A stretch of 64,000 bases of DNA from Apoderus coryli (Eukaryota > Arthropoda > Insecta > Coleoptera > Attelabidae). Shown piece by piece: positions 22,876-37,197 of this stretch. The DNA lies in assembly GCA_911728435.2 (NCBI GenBank), contig OU452201.1, positions 5,022,001-5,086,000 of the forward strand, read 5' to 3'. Both the position numbers and the translations under genes were made by a program. Positions within the stretch are counted from its first letter, which is position 1, and every line of letters starts with the position of its first letter. Below the pieces are notes generated by a model that worked only from the letters and a program-made list of their open reading frames with translations, ran no database searches and was not told the origin of the DNA.

Positions 22876-25861
22876 TATTTGCCTATAGCGGATGGATTAT
22901 GATTGTAAATCGGGCATGTTATAACATTTCGAGGAGTTCAATTACATAAAAATCTGACAAATATTTACAAATACAATAAAGAAAAAGTACAAATTCCGAA
23001 GAAAATGCATAAAGCAAATAAAAAAAATCCACAAACATAATGAAGAATTTCAGATATTTACAAATGCTTGAAAAATGGAATAAAATTTAGTTCGATTCTC
23101 CACAGAGAGAAATTTATAAGCATTTTTTCCCACAACATTAAAACGAAAATACGTAAGTACATCGATCATAAGAGAAGTATTAGAAATACATTGTTTTAAA
23201 TTTTACAAAGAGAAAAAGGCATCCAGTCGAAGGCTATCTCGAAGATTGATGATTCATTATGCAGGACACAAAAATTGAGTTAGGCAAACCTTCATTTTTT
23301 GTTCAGTATAACGTTAGTGACAACAACAATACTACAAGGATAACAAGACACCAAACTCCTAATTTTAAGGAAAACTTAAAGCTTGATGTAGTTACTCGTA
23401 TGCAAGATAGAACTATAGATGTTTTCTTAGACTCTATAGATCCAACAAAGACATGGATATCAACAAAATCACACTGAATAAATGTAAAAAAAGTTTCGAT
23501 AGTATTTTTGTAATTCACTATAGCATTTGTTAAGCAATTGTATGTCAGACCAATATAATTTGGTCAAACTAGTCTCGGTCCTTTACCCTCACATAATATT
23601 ATTTAAGAGGTCATGTTCATGTCAACTACTAAACTGGTAGTAATTCTAAAAAATAAATGTTTGAGAAAATATTTATTTTAATATACATTGTGTAACATGT
23701 ACCGTATATGTAACAGTTTTAAATTCTTTTTATGTCTACAAAAAAAAAAAATGGTTATAGCTGTCCACTTTTCTAAACATTCCAGGCATTTTGTTTGGAT
23801 TAAATATTATATTTAAAAGTATATGAATGTGGGATTATAATACTAGAGTATACCTACCTAAAGAAATATGATTTTCTTCAAACATTTTTATAGATAAAAG
23901 GCAAGTTTGAAACGAGTTTAAAAAAAAAACAACTCCAGGCATGAATGGAGTCATATATACCTTGGACCCTCAAGAATAAACTGAAATATTGTGATTGTAA
24001 ACTTATTTGTGTTTAGTTATTAGAAACAAATCTCCGACATGTGCATCTATATTGTAGAGTACCTTCTTAAGAAACAAAACAGATATTTTTTAAATATAAT
24101 TCAAGAAAAAGGCAAAACTGAGAGAAAATGTATTTAAATCTTTGGGAAAATTACAAAACTACTCCAGAAAGCTATAGAATGGGCCTACATCAAGCATTCC
24201 TTCCGAAATTTATTATTTAGATGTCAATTATTTTTGTAAAACAAGGTGAGGTAAGTGAAATTTGATGATGTTTGGCATTGAATAAAAGGCCTATTACTAT
24301 ATTGTCATTCAATCATATACAATCATAATATATTATTGGTATTATGGAACACGAAACCAATGTTTGTTTACCAAATAAAAGAATATCTGTATTTGGTCAA
24401 ATATAAGGATGTTTGGTTTGTTGATAGGATAATACATTAACGACATTTTAAAATTACTGGTTTCCTGTTATGTTATTGCAAAAACCACATTATAAAGAAG
24501 AACAAAAAACAGATAATCCTTCAGTAAACATCCACATTCATAAGTTGAAACACAGGTTAAATAATCATTCGTTTTAGTTTGATTTCTAAATTAGATATTG
24601 CTGAGCACTTTTATGATACGATACTTTACATTCACCCTGTATAAACTAAATTATGAGGTACACATGAGCACAAACATAAATTTCTTTCATGCAAGTATTG
24701 AGTGTTTTTAAATACGTTATGAACAAATTCATTATTAATAAGAAGATGAAATAAAACGTCATTATAACCATGTGTGATTAATTAATGACTGTCCCAACTT
24801 GCTACTATAAAAAAAAGCACATAAATTAAGATTACCATTTGATAGCCAGCCGCATTCTAGTAAAAGAGCAACCATAGCTCAATTTCATACAAGTCAAAAC
24901 TTCCTTTATTTTGTCTCAACTCTATTCTTCATATTACCATCACAAAACAACCATAATTGATTCTATCTTTTTCCTTATAAAACCCCGTCCTATGCGCATT
25001 AAGTTATGTTGATGCTCATCTGTGTTTTTTTTTTATTTTCTGTTTTTCTTTTGTTTGCCGAGACAATTAGTGGGCCCCAAACGAAATAACTGGTCCGACT
25101 GGTAGACATTTTGATGCGTCGAAACATAAGAAACTTTCAGGGAAACAACATAAGTAAACACTTATTATAGGGATACCAAACGATACACTTAAGATGGATC
25201 GATATTTTGTATCGATTATATTTGTTACAACAAAACCGAATAATTTACCAACTCTAAGTAGGAAAGTGATTGTTTATTGGTTGTTACACTATCACAATTT
25301 GTCTATTATACTTTCATAAAAAAGGGAATAATAACAAAATTTATGGGGTTTTTTAAAATCAAAGGTTTATGTCGAAAAGTCCACAACCACGCGATCATTA
25401 AAGGAGGAAATTCAACGCTGCATCAACGAAATTCAGCCGTATGTGTATGCGAAGCCATTTGCCCGATGTACTTTATGATTCAATAAAAAACTTACAATCA
25501 AAAGACTAAAAACTGTGTTTTCTATTTAGTTCAAATTTTGCGTTAATTTTTGACACCCTTTATAAAGAACTCTCGATATCTCGATCTTAAGTATCGAATG
25601 CATAAATGTCGATTCTGCAGAAAGTTGTATTGTCTTGGACATACCTAACACACAGCCTCAAGATGTGCTTCTTGTTTTTAACAAATAAAACAAAACTCGC
25701 TATTAAAGAATGTTTAGGTATATGAATGGTTTTAGATTGTTTTGCGTGTCTTTGGTTCTCCTTTTTACGCCAAGGTATTTTGTTCTTTTTTTCGTATGAT
25801 GAGAATGTATTGGCAGCAAATGGGAATAATTTGCTCTGGCAATTATTTTTTTGCACAACAG
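22876..25861. other. Intronic DNA, no gene seen
   Basis: AT-rich sequence with short motif-free open frames, including 23259-23477, which has no recognisable domain. An isolated caccctgtata end lies near 24635. Confidence 0.5.
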
Positions 25862-26484
25862 TATACAGGGTGTCCGGAAAAAGGAGGTCAATTCGTTAAC
25901 CACAGATTCCTTGAGCAAAAATAATATGAGTTTTAAGATGTCATTTTTCATTTTATCCCTCCATGTTCGATATATGAACATTTAAAACCAATATTTTTAA
26001 ATAATTCTAGTATTTATTGAGATATTGGATTGAAATTTAGTGTGTTGCTCCAGCATAAAGAGCTACTTTTTTCCAAAAAACAATTTCTTAATACGGGATG
26101 TTCAGTACCCATTGACCCCCCAAGTATTTATTACGACGCCAATGACTTTTAAACTAAGTTTTTATAGGTTACTATGTATTTTTGATTATTTTTTTCAGAT
26201 ATTTTGAAAAATATTGGCTCTTGTTTGATGCTTCGGCGGCTCTGGCTGATCTTACACACGTTGACTTTAAAGTTTACTTGATGATGGGTCTCTACTACGG
26301 CATGAGGATTTTCTTCTGCGCAGATATGTGTATTATGAATATTTGTGATCCCGTTTCTAGTAAAGGTAGCTTCGTCCGTAAACAAAATATTTTTGATGAA
26401 GTGTATATCTCTGTCATGCATTTCGCATATCCACCTACATAGTCTAGATCTCAGCTCAAGTTCTTGAGGCAGCGGAGAGATCAT
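25862..26484 (-). mobile_element. Mariner/IS630-type transposon remnant
   Basis: Minus-strand remnant. Positions 26484-26250 encode the middle of a transposase: an RLCRWI block, the first catalytic aspartate in FTDEATFTRNG, then ENPHAVVETHHQVNFKVNV. After that the frame diverges, and the second and third catalytic residues are missing. A terminal repeat beginning tacagggtgtccggaaaaag lies at 25863. It is internally deleted and inactive. Confidence 0.75.
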
Positions 26485-27640
26485 ATCATAACTTTTGACG
26501 TAGTGTTAACTCAAGGGATGGGGTTGTAAGAAGTATACAGCATCTACTTAAACTTACCGTAGCCAGAAAGACTATTGACAACTTTAGCGCCTTCATATTT
26601 TTTATTGAATAGTAATATAATATAAAGAAGTTTTTTATTATAATTTTTTTAAATAATAATGTACTTTATGTTTGTTTAAATCTAATTCCCCAAGCGGGAA
26701 CTAATCGCGTAGGTATAATGAACTCAGTGACAAAGTATATTCTCATTCTAACAAAGCATACCTTCATCAACTTTGTGTTTTTCTATTTTTATTCGAGCTG
26801 TGACTTGTTATTTAATGATATTCAAAAACTAACACCTTCATGATTGTTAAACCAATAAGTAGGAATTGATATTTTGTTTACACAGTTGTTTAAACAAAGT
26901 TCATAGAGTAACAAAAAATATTTATAACGAAGGAAGCTCCACGGTATGTTGTTATTGTTATAAGAACACCATGAAAAATTTTATGTTTTACTTTTTCCTA
27001 ATCCGTACTTAATTTAGTGGTGAAAAATACAAACATAAAAAATATACAGTGAGGACCGAAAGTCACACATAAGTTTCCCGTTTTGTGCCGTAATAGAAAA
27101 GTATACAGGGTGGCTCTCTAATATGAATTTTTAGAAAAGATAATATAGAGAATAGCAAGCGATAAGGATTGCTATTACTTAATTATCGGTACCTACTCTA
27201 TAAGCGAATTTTTATAGCCTCGGCAATAGTTCGACAAGTTTCGTCTTTCTCAATCGGACAGAGAAAATACTACTAAGCTTCTCGAAAACATAGACAAATA
27301 ATTTGCTGAAAGCCATGAAAAAATAGGATAAGAAGATATTTAATTGACATTAACCTCACATTTTCTTTGTTTATTTTATTTTGTGTTTAGTGGTTCTTTA
27401 TTTGGTTGTATATTATGTGACTGTTAAAAATGTTGCCACTGCAAAGATTTCTTGTTAACAAGATCGAACATATTGCAAGAATTGTATGCAAAATCATATC
27501 TCTTTAGCATCATTATATGCGACATAACAAAACCTATTATGAAAGTTTTTGAACTGAATTAAGGATATTTATTATATACTTCCTAATAGTTAGTAAAAAA
27601 TTAGAAAACACGGTAAATATAACATAGAAACATAAGATAA
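26485..27640. other. Intronic DNA, no gene seen
   Basis: Upstream part of the large Notch intron on the minus strand. An isolated mariner-type end (tacagggtggctc) lies near 27105. No coding sequence supported. Confidence 0.5.
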
Positions 27641-27646
27641 ACTTAC

Positions 27647-27842
27647 GTATAACTCCCATGAGTATTATGACACTTGCCATGGACGCAGGGTTTCTGTCTA
27701 CATTCGTCCTTGTCCTCTTTGCATGACGCACCAATAAAGCCGGGCGCACACTTGCATTCGTAAGATTCCCCCACCGAAGTGCAGTCAGCTCCATTTCGGC
27801 ACGGTTGTGACGCACAATGATCTTGTTTCTCACAATGTTTAC
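27647..27842 (-). CDS. Notch: Notch exon: end of EGF3, EGF4, most of EGF5
   Basis: Internal exon of 196 nt. The acceptor cttaag is at 27848-27843 and the donor gtaagt at 27646-27641. It completes the glycine codon started by the exon at 28030-28304 and ends two bases into a codon finished by the exon at 5821-5954. It encodes the close of EGF3 (KHCE), all of EGF4 (HCASQPCRNGADC, then CKCAPGFIGASC), and EGF5 beginning DKDEC with NTHGSY, a calcium-binding EGF consensus. Splice sites, phases and cysteine spacing agree, so the call does not depend on one open frame. The intron to the next exon is 21,692 bp (27646-5955) and full of transposons. Confidence 0.87.
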
Positions 27843-28029
27843 CTTAAGCAAACGGAAATTTATTTTAAAAATAAGAAAAACTATTGATGCAAATACGCCC
27901 CAAGTAGGAAAAATGATTTTTTTTGGTTGGTGTAATCGCATAATTATATTTTGAAGCGAATTCATCGCCTGTTAGGGAGAATTATTCCAACATGACTTAA
28001 ATCGACCTCTAATGAAAAGTTACACTTAC

Positions 28030-28304
28030 CGGCATATCCAGGTGCGCACGAACACTGATAGCTCTCCAACGATCGCAACGAACACGTTCCACCGTTTAAA
28101 CATGGCCGACGATCACACGAATTAGCTATGGGAATCTCACAAAGGCTTGCACTAAATCCCAATGGACAGAGACACGTGAAACTCGGAGATCCCCCGGGGG
28201 ATACGCGCACTTGACAACTGCCACCGTTTTGGCAGCGTGGTCCGGGACCCGTGTGACAAGGATTGAGATGTTGGCAATATTCACCGACATACTTTGATGT
28301 ACAA
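28030..28304 (-). CDS. Notch: Notch exon: end of EGF1, EGF2, most of EGF3
   Basis: Most 5' recognisable exon of the gene, 275 nt. The acceptor has a polypyrimidine tract and cag at 28307-28305; the donor gtaagt is at 28029-28024. It encodes the end of one EGF repeat (YVGEYC), a second repeat with CQNGGSC and TCLCPLGFSASLCE, and a third with CDRRPCLNGGTC and YQCSCAPGYAG. The PLGF-S-LCE segment and the short loop after EGF2 are typical of insect Notch EGF2-3. The exon with the signal peptide and start of EGF1 must lie at higher coordinates, and none was recognised up to 64000. The intron below (28029-27843) is only 187 bp. Confidence 0.87.
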
Positions 28305-28307
28305 CTG

Positions 28308-29750
28308 AAAAAAAAAATTAAAGAAATTAGTTAAATTATTTTAAATATATATCTGTGCACGGGAATCGTGATTTTTTAGTTCCAAATTGTCAAAAATATG
28401 TATCTACTTCTATGATTGATTATGAAGAGTACAAATTTCCTTGAATAATAATGGATAATTGTTAAAACATGACACTTACGTGTACATTTGGACATGTTAA
28501 TACAGTGAATAATGTATAATCAGTGTTGTTTGTTCCTTGAGATTTTTTGAGTGTACATTTGTCAACGTTGCAATAGTGCCAGTTTTCCGACAATGGTGCC
28601 AGATTAAAAAAAAATCATTTTAAATTAGAATTGCAAATGAAAAAAATACAATATGTAGGTGTATAACATATTTATTAATTTCTAATAAACCAAACGTTAA
28701 TAATAATAAATATATAAAAAGAAACCTAGAACTATAGTAACAAAAAAACGTAAAACAACTTATTTCTGAACACAAAAAAAATCTCTCTCCTCAAACTCTC
28801 AATTAAAAAATAGCTTTATGTTGAATACACAACTTTCCACCAAAATAACGGAATTTTGACGTAAATTCGATATCGAGTTTAACATAATTTTGGCACGCAG
28901 TTTTTTTTTGTTCGTGTTTTCTTCTGTATGTATTTGCTTCGTTTTTGTTGTAATTGAGTCTGTTTTGTTTGTATTTTTAGTGTAATTTATGAGTTACCAT
29001 AATTTGACGCAAATTTTAGCCAAATTCGATAATGTTAGTTTAGCAATCACATAATTGGAAGTTGTGACAGCATCATCTGATGTTGACACGCACCTAGTCC
29101 AGTGTTGCCGCTTATCAGATTCTGATACTTAGGTATCTGCATCATCATCAAAAGAGTACACTGACGTGTTGTTTCCACTATAATGTGCATTAAAGTTAGT
29201 AAAATGTACGTCCACATCCATGGTTATATTGTGTAACTCGATTTTAAGTTTTGCATGTCCTTTTTATGCTAATATTATAGGCACCTACGTATTACGTATC
29301 TACTTATTAGAATTTTTATACACAACAGCAGCAGAAGTGTCTTTACAACAACCCGAGCAACTCTTTGTGTATGTCTTCATCATTATTGTAGCCACGAAAC
29401 AGAAAAAAAAAAAGAGTGTTCTGCTGGTAGGTTATTCAATAGCGGTGAGAAGCCCTCGTCCGCTGATGTCATTTGAGATCATCTTTCGTTGATATTTTTT
29501 TCTATACGCATCATATTTTTTATTTATTTTTGTTTATTTTTTCAATATGCCCCTGTTGTTGTGTTCCCTTTCTAGCTAGGCACTTCATAGTAATTTATCA
29601 GATTCCGTTTTAATTTTACTGCGGTTTTTCACCATATACCTACTTAGATGACGATCGAATTGTCCATCTACCGCACCTTATTGTGTGCTAAAATTGTGAA
29701 TGAACATTAGGTAGGTATACCTAAATATAAATAAATGGTTTTACACCAAA
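28308..29750. other. Intronic DNA upstream of the first visible Notch exon
   Basis: No gene seen. The polypyrimidine tract of the exon at 28030-28304 lies at its left edge. Open frames such as 29220-29492 carry no recognisable motif. Confidence 0.5.
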
Positions 29751-29753
29751 ATA

Positions 29754-30747
29754 CAGTGCCAACCAAAATGTGGACAAAACGTACATACTAAGAAAGAAGA
29801 CTTCAATTTTATTATTACCTATACCACAGTTTATACCGTACAAAACCAGTTGATCACCTCTCAACGGTCTATGAAGCCACCAATAGGAACGTTTTCATCA
29901 TATTTTGGGCATGCGCATGTTGCTTTTATATCAGCTGTCCACTACATAATAGCTTTCTCTTTTTCAGATCTTTTATGATAGAGAGATAGACTTAATTATC
30001 GAGTTCACGAAAGCGAAATATAGCTGCAATTTTATATACTATGAAGTGTTTACTAAATCTGAACAAAATCCCCAGAGCAAATAATAAAAGAAAAGTGCCG
30101 ACGAGATGTTAAACAACTGCTTCGTCGTATGAATTTTTGGTTAAAATATATCTTTCGACATTTTTTTTTAAATGGGTTGCTGCTGTTGTGGTTTTTCACA
30201 TTTTCAGCCCCAAATCTCGCAAGATTGAGAATTTCTCCTTAGAAAATAGTTTGAGAAAATCATGTCGCTTTCATTGCCTAATCCTAAAGAACATGCAGCT
30301 TGAAGATCACACAAGTTGAACCTGTTAAGGCTTTAAATCAGAAAGAAAAGATTTTTACGTAAAAATCCTGAACTGTAAAACCTCATTTCCAGTTTAGCTG
30401 TGTCTGATGGTCCATATTTATTGAGCAATATAGGGACTTTCTTTTTTGTGATAAAAAATCGTTCTATGCACTTTCCTGCACTCAGCCAAGAAGAAACTTT
30501 TAATAATTATAACTGATGCGGTCTTATTGTAGCTTTAATGTTTTGGATGATGTCTCGTTCAATAATTATTATTGTCATCATCGATTTTCTTTGGTAACTT
30601 TTAGTGATTTGATAGAAATTTTGGAAATCTTTAATTTTTCAAGGTTCTTTTCAATTGAACGAAATTCGTTATCAAGAAACACATCTATAGAAATATTATT
30701 ATTATCAATAATAAAATATAAGACATCCAAACATTTAACTGACACTG
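29754..30747. mobile_element. Tc1-like element remnant
   Basis: The left end is TA followed by CAGTGCCAACCAAAATGTGG; the right end reads as CAGTGTCAGTTAAA on the complement and is followed by TA. Ends starting CAGT with TA duplication are characteristic of Tc1. The interior of about 1 kb is degenerate; basic, helix-rich fragments appear near 30030-30150, but no DDE motif can be identified. Confidence 0.45.
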
Positions 30748-33079
30748 TATACTGAATACATTATTTAATTTGGCTATTTTGAAATTCTAAGCAGTTAAGC
30801 TGAGAGAAAGATATTTAAAATATTATACACATTTACATGTAGGTACCTCAACACACAAAGCTCTGGAATTTTTGTGTCTGATTAACATACCCTCCTAGAT
30901 GCTAAAATTGCATGTTAAAATTTTTCAGAAGCCCACCTCACCGCAATAATTATCTGGCTGAATATTCTGAATGTTTTACAACCAATTTAATGTGGTGTTC
31001 AAATTTTAGAGTAGCCGTAAGTATGTGAATTTTGTAGTTTTGTAACTACCTATTTTTATTTCGGACATAATTTAGTTTGGTTGAAAAATTCTGAACAAAT
31101 TTCTTAGGTATATTTGCAATTTCTAATCTTACACAACTCAAAAAACTTCTATATTATTTTACATTTTTTTATCATTAGTACAAACACCTAGCAAACAGGA
31201 ACAAAGTTTTAAAATACGCTGAAATGGGCGTGTAGTTATTTCTTATAACCTATAATCTTATAAAAACTCTGTTCCCCAGCAAAGATCAATTAAAATACTC
31301 TCTGATAGCCAAGCGGCCCAAAACTCATCAAGAACAATGTAGAATTGCCAAAACATACTCTCGAATACCAAGTCAGACAATAACCGGACTTTGGCGACTC
31401 TGGTTTCAAGAGGAACGAAAAGGCCGAGATGACCCTTTGACACTACTATAACAAAATCATCCAGGTTTGGAATATTCAAAGGACTTCATTAATCCTTTGA
31501 ACTGCATGGTAAACTATAAATAAGTATGAACCACAATAGACCCCCGAGTTATGTCGTAGTAGAGATCTCAAACGTTTATTGCTCACTTGCGAGATGCCAT
31601 ATTAAAATCTGATACATCTCATTAATTTTGTAAGGATTTCGAGGTTGTATATATATATAAATATTCGACTCAATTATTAGCAGAACGGTTTAGAACGAAA
31701 TGAAGTTCCTAGCTCAGTTAATAGGGAATACACCGGACTAGACAGAACACACAATTCGTACCGTACCGCCAGCAGAATGCCAGCAACAATCCATAAGCTT
31801 TGGCTACTTGTTTTGAGTCACAATCCGTTGCAGTTCACACTTTTAAACACACACTTTTTTTCTCAATATATTTACCAACTTAACCTCGTAAATCAATTCA
31901 ATTATGCAGCTGTGGTTGTTGATGTGGGTACATTCTCTCTAAAATATACCACACAACCGCGAATGCATGTGTTTTTTATAGTATCTCCACATATGGTAGA
32001 ATTAATCTGGCTTATACTTATACTAACTACTCTTTATTTGTTTGGTTTTTAATTCAATTCTACCACAACCTTTCTTGGAAGAAACTATTGTACAAAACAC
32101 AAAAAACTCAACACATATAAGCATGCACATCTAGACGCTAATAGCCTATCATCAAATTAACATTTTTCATTGAATGTAAACAGATCATCATAAGAAATAG
32201 ATATAAAACCATGTCGTCTTTTACTTTGTACATAAACATGTAAAACGTTACACGGTAGTCAACTTCCTGTATAATATGAAATGAACAAACACATGTTGAG
32301 TTTTGTGTGACTGTCATCACTGCAACGGCTTTTTATAATTATCTGCTATCACCACATAGTAGGAAAGTACGTACTTATAATGAAATGAACAAATTCAATT
32401 AATAATTATTAATCGAGGGTTTCGTATATGTTGCCCTCTATAAATTGTTCACAATTGATACAAGCGAAAAATGATTAAAAATCAGTGAAACTGCTAAGCC
32501 TTAACACCAAAAAGTTTTTTGACGAACTTGTAACCCATTGATTAGCAAAAACATTTTTTGTGCCTTTAAAAAGTCCTAAAACCCTCACTGGGTAATTAAA
32601 ATTAAAATAAAAAATTTATAACGTAAATTGGTCATAATTTTACTTTAATTACTCAATGAGGGTTTGAGACCTGTGTTTAACAACGATCTTATCATATCAT
32701 ATGAACTCTCGACAATGTTGGCTGAAGATGGACATGAACCGAAATTACTGGCAGGTTGTTGTAATATAAAAATTTGGGAGCAAAGACTCACTTCACTTAT
32801 TTTTCCTTGATTACAAGTACATTTTTATTTTGTTTCCTTTTCAACATCGTTTTCAAATATTCTTTGATTCCTTTTTGTTTTCTATCCAGTAATTTTGTTC
32901 CATACGAATTTTATGTTAATTCTTGCTTTCTATTGGATTTATTTGGATATTTAAACAAGTATATTTTGGATATTTTATTGATACTAAAAAATATATGTAC
33001 ACTGTGGTCCAGTGTGTGCTAGCAGAAACATTAGAAGTAGACAGAAACACGAAATAGTGTCAGAATTTTTATTAAAACC
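30748..33079. other. Intronic/intergenic DNA, no gene seen
   Basis: No supported gene. A small foldback lies at 32579-32669 (aaaccctcactgggtaatta pairing with taattactcaatgagggttt). The frame at 31258-31479 has no recognisable domain. Confidence 0.5.
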
Positions 33080-33660
33080 ACATTTTCGCACAATTTTGAT
33101 GGGAAATATGGCACGCCACTGTTTTTTTTAGAAGCAAAAATTATTTCTAGAATTGTTGTTCAATTTACAACACAAAAAATATCTTGACTTTTTTTCGTTT
33201 GACACACCTTTTGCAAGTAAAAAATTAAAAAACCTACTGGTTTCTGAAAAAAAAAATTAAACAAAGACGAAAAAAAGAAATTTAATTAGAGACTTTCAAA
33301 TGTGGCCTACAAACATTATCATCAATAACGCCCAACCAAACATTTAATAAAAAAATCATTTTGAAATGATTCCAGAAAAAAAAAACAGTGGCGTAACATT
33401 TTTTTCATTAAAATTCCCCGCAGATGTGTCTGTACGCACTCCACTGGTGGAAGTAAAATAATATTTTTTACGTAAAAAGGTGTATCTAAATTATCTATCC
33501 AAATGTGCCAAATTTTATTTAAATATCGAAAATAGTGTTAAAAATATTAATAAATTTGGAATTTAAAAAAAAAATTTGACGCACCCTCTATCTTTGTAAG
33601 GAAGCATTTTTCGAATATAGTTTATAATACAAACTTATATTATTTTATGGTTCTCTGTCT
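33080..33660. mobile_element. Diverged relic of the long-TIR mariner family
   Basis: Two blocks resemble the inverted repeats of the element at 4000-5687. Positions 33100-33235 match the inner left repeat (cgccactg, then tcttgac-tttttttcgt and acac-ttttgcaagtaaaaaat). Positions 33385-33660 match the right repeat (cactggtggaagtaaa, cctct, taaggaagcatttttcg). Only about 150 bp separates them, so this is an old, strongly diverged deletion derivative. Confidence 0.65.
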
Positions 33661-36600
33661 GCATCGAAAGTTTCCGATTTCCGCTTAGGAAAACGCTACG
33701 ATTTATACAGAACAATCGAAAAAGGTAGAAATTTGCTAGAAAGTTAGACCAGTAAAACTGGTGAATTTCTTACATGTCGCAAACGCCCCGTGAATGATAA
33801 ATTTACAATGAAACTCTCGTGTCAAACAGTAGTTTTGCTTCCGTCTTAAAATGCAACGAGGAATGCTAGTTTTAGTTATGACTTCAAAAAGACTAGTAAG
33901 TAGGGACTAAATTTTGAAAAATAAAACTGAACTTCACTAAAATTCATTTTAACCCTCTAGCAGTGCATCAAAGATAGGGGATGTGTTCCGTAGTTTTATA
34001 GATCACAATAAGTTGTTGATTATTTCACGACATTGCGGTCAATGAAGTGCTTTGTATAAAGGATAATTTAAAGCCTATTGTCCCCGCAGATCCACTTTGC
34101 ATTGAATATTCGAAATGTATCATGTACTGAAGTGCCCCTTTCAGTACATTATACTATTATTATTGTAAACTATATAATATGAAATGATTAATTGAATAAA
34201 TATGTGAGGTTAGACCGAAACAAGTGCAAATAATAATCGCACATGGGAGGCAACACATGTTTGATATTTTTTAAAGAGGGAAACAGTATTGTCTACATTT
34301 TTTTATGTTCTATTTGCAAAATAGATTTATTCGCAGTGCAATAATAATAATCATTGTAACATATGGCAACTTTATTTTGTTTAACATGTGCCAGCTTTTT
34401 TTTTCTTCTTTTAACTCGATAAATATTTTCCATCAATGCTCTATCTGCACTTTTCACCATTCCAAGTAATAATTTGAGAAAATATCATCACATATCTGCT
34501 CACGTCCAACAGACAGAGGTTTAACTTGCGTGAGAGATGTCAAACGAGAGCCGTTCTATTTGTTTTCTAAATTCAAGTGATTTAAATCGGTCGAAGCCCT
34601 AAATATTTACAAACAGTTTCGAAATCATACTAAATTTACAGAAAACCCTAAAAGAGTTACGACTACTTTTAAATCGGAAGACGTGATGCGATCAGACTCC
34701 CTCATTTCAGATGTAACAAAAAAAATAACAACCACCTGAAATTTGATATTATGTAGAGATTTTGTTCTAACCTGGTTGAAATTCTTTATATACTTAAATA
34801 TTTAAAAAACAAGAAGAAAACAGAAATAGTTAGTTGGACTATCTTTAACTGCGATCAGAAACAACGAAATGTGTTTTATTCTTTAAAAAATAAAATATAA
34901 TGCAACAATGATAGAGAAATAAAGATAAAAGTTAAGAACTCCGACTTTGAGATTGACAGAAAGATTATAATGACTTACAAATTTAAATTGTAAAGAATGC
35001 ATTTGTGTTTCTGGAAAATAACGTAATATCTGTTATATTATACCAACCCTATACCTACACATGAACTTGAGAAGGAAGTACCTACACAAAAAGTAAACGA
35101 AGTTTTGTTGCCCCTATATACAGAAGCAAGTAATAGCGATATTCTTTGAGTAAAATCATTCACAAATAATCCTTTTTCTCGGTAAGAAAATTTAATGAAG
35201 TTTTTATCTCCAATCACACAGCGCCGATATAAAATGATTATATTTATAAAATCTCAAAGTGTAGCTATAGGTATTACAGTCAGTTACCGCGTATATAACA
35301 GTAAATTTCTTATAAATAGTTTTATATTTTTCATCAGCATATAAGTCGCATTACAACCTTAAATAACATAAAATATTTAAACTCTTTTAAGGTCATAAAC
35401 GTATAATATATTCTTAATTAAAACCAAAGTGTATACATTATTTATAATTTTATATCCGATCAATGGCTTTTGTTTCTAAAATTATGAAATATTTCATTTC
35501 ATTCAGTAAATTATTTTTCAAAACTAATAACTATTAATCTTAAAATTGTTGTCAGTATGTGTAGTGTTTAAAAAACTTGGCAAGATTTATTATGGCTCAC
35601 AACCAAACCATATTCGTACTATTAATTATAAATTGTAGGCCACTTAAAATCATTAGATGACCTTTAGAGAGATCCGTCTAGAAATGTCTGACCTCTTATT
35701 AGCAAATTATATTTCATTCTCTTACACGTAAAATATTCAAACTGCGTTTTTCCATAGTACTTTTAGCAAAGCCACGCCTTCTGTGGCTGTGACAAAGCCT
35801 TCTATATAGTTTCAAGCCACGAAGAATGGGATCTGGCAACGTGGCACGTAGTCCGATTACACCTCAGTATATGCGTCTTTTTACTATTAAATAAATGGTC
35901 TAACACAAGTGATTTTATTTTATTTATTTTTAATTTTAGGGACTGACAAAGATGCTGAACAAAAAGAAGCTCGCAAATATATTTGTAATGAAACTTTGAC
36001 TGATTGATAAGCGCCAATCTGAGAGCGAAAATGAAGCTTACTGTGCCGATTACTGTTTTTTTGCTGATATTCACAAGCCCATACATCTTTATTGTGTAGC
36101 AGACTTTGAAACTAGCTTCTTGGTCCATTGAAATGATAATGAACGACCGATTTTGTGGAAGTCTAAGTCATGGTTTCTCCATGAAGACAACTGAGTTGAG
36201 AAAAATAAAATACTGCATTTGTATTTCTTATAATATCAAAATTAAATTTGTGAATGTCCCTCGTATTTTACATGTATGCCTGCTACCAGTATATGCATAG
36301 AACCAAAGTTTGAAAGTAGATTAAAGAAACCTAACACACTACCTATGTTACCATTCACTATTACAGACTGTCTATCTTACTCATCCACATGTGATTTTCA
36401 AAATATTAGTAATTATGTCTCTGTTGCACTTATGTAACCAAACGGAAATAGCTTGGAAGGGAGTTAACTATACACAAAACAGTCTCGAGACTCCTCTATA
36501 TGACGGTCAACCTCTCTTTCTACCTGTTTCCCACGAAATGAAGCGACCAAGAGATCAGTGGCGCACGCCACTATATCTAACAAATGTTCATCGCTACTCA

Positions 36601-37197
36601 AAATTCGCGTGAATTATAAATTGGTTCGAGCTTTCAACAGAGTTTGGCAATAGAGGCTGCTTGGTTATCCACCTATGATAATTAAGCTTGTTGATACAGA
36701 TTTTTAATATTTTTACCCCAAATCTAAGAACTCAAATCAACTATACGACCCCGGAAACAGTAATGAAGTATCTATCTACTGCTAATCCTTAGATAAGGAA
36801 GAGCCTTGCCAACGTTGTCATCATTTCAAAGTACCTCGGGGTTACAGTTGTTATGTAGCTATTTACGTAATTCCATGAGGTTGTGAGCCCAGAAGGTGTT
36901 CGCTAAGGAGATCATGGAATATCAAAGGATTAAAATAATATTGGCCATGACATATGCCGGGATGAACAATGTTGAAAATTATATCTAAACAAAATTATAT
37001 CTAAATAGATAAAACACACATAATTTTAGAGCTGTAGGGGTCTTACCAGAAACGCTAAAACCAAGTCCCCGCATGTAGGAAAAATGCAAATTTTGATTGA
37101 TTGTACAGAAAATACAATAGAAGAAATTTTTGGTCCACTAATCATTATTTGGAAAACAAAACGTTAACATTTTTAACACAAATCAAAAATCAGTAAT
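33661..37197. other. Intergenic/intronic DNA, no gene seen
   Basis: Short motif-free frames only (for example 35802-36128 and 36391-36612). No RNA gene or repeat array recognised. Confidence 0.5.

Noticed and set aside
29220..29492. 90-codon plus-strand frame with hydrophobic stretches
   Set aside because: No domain, no splice context, AT-rich low-information sequence.
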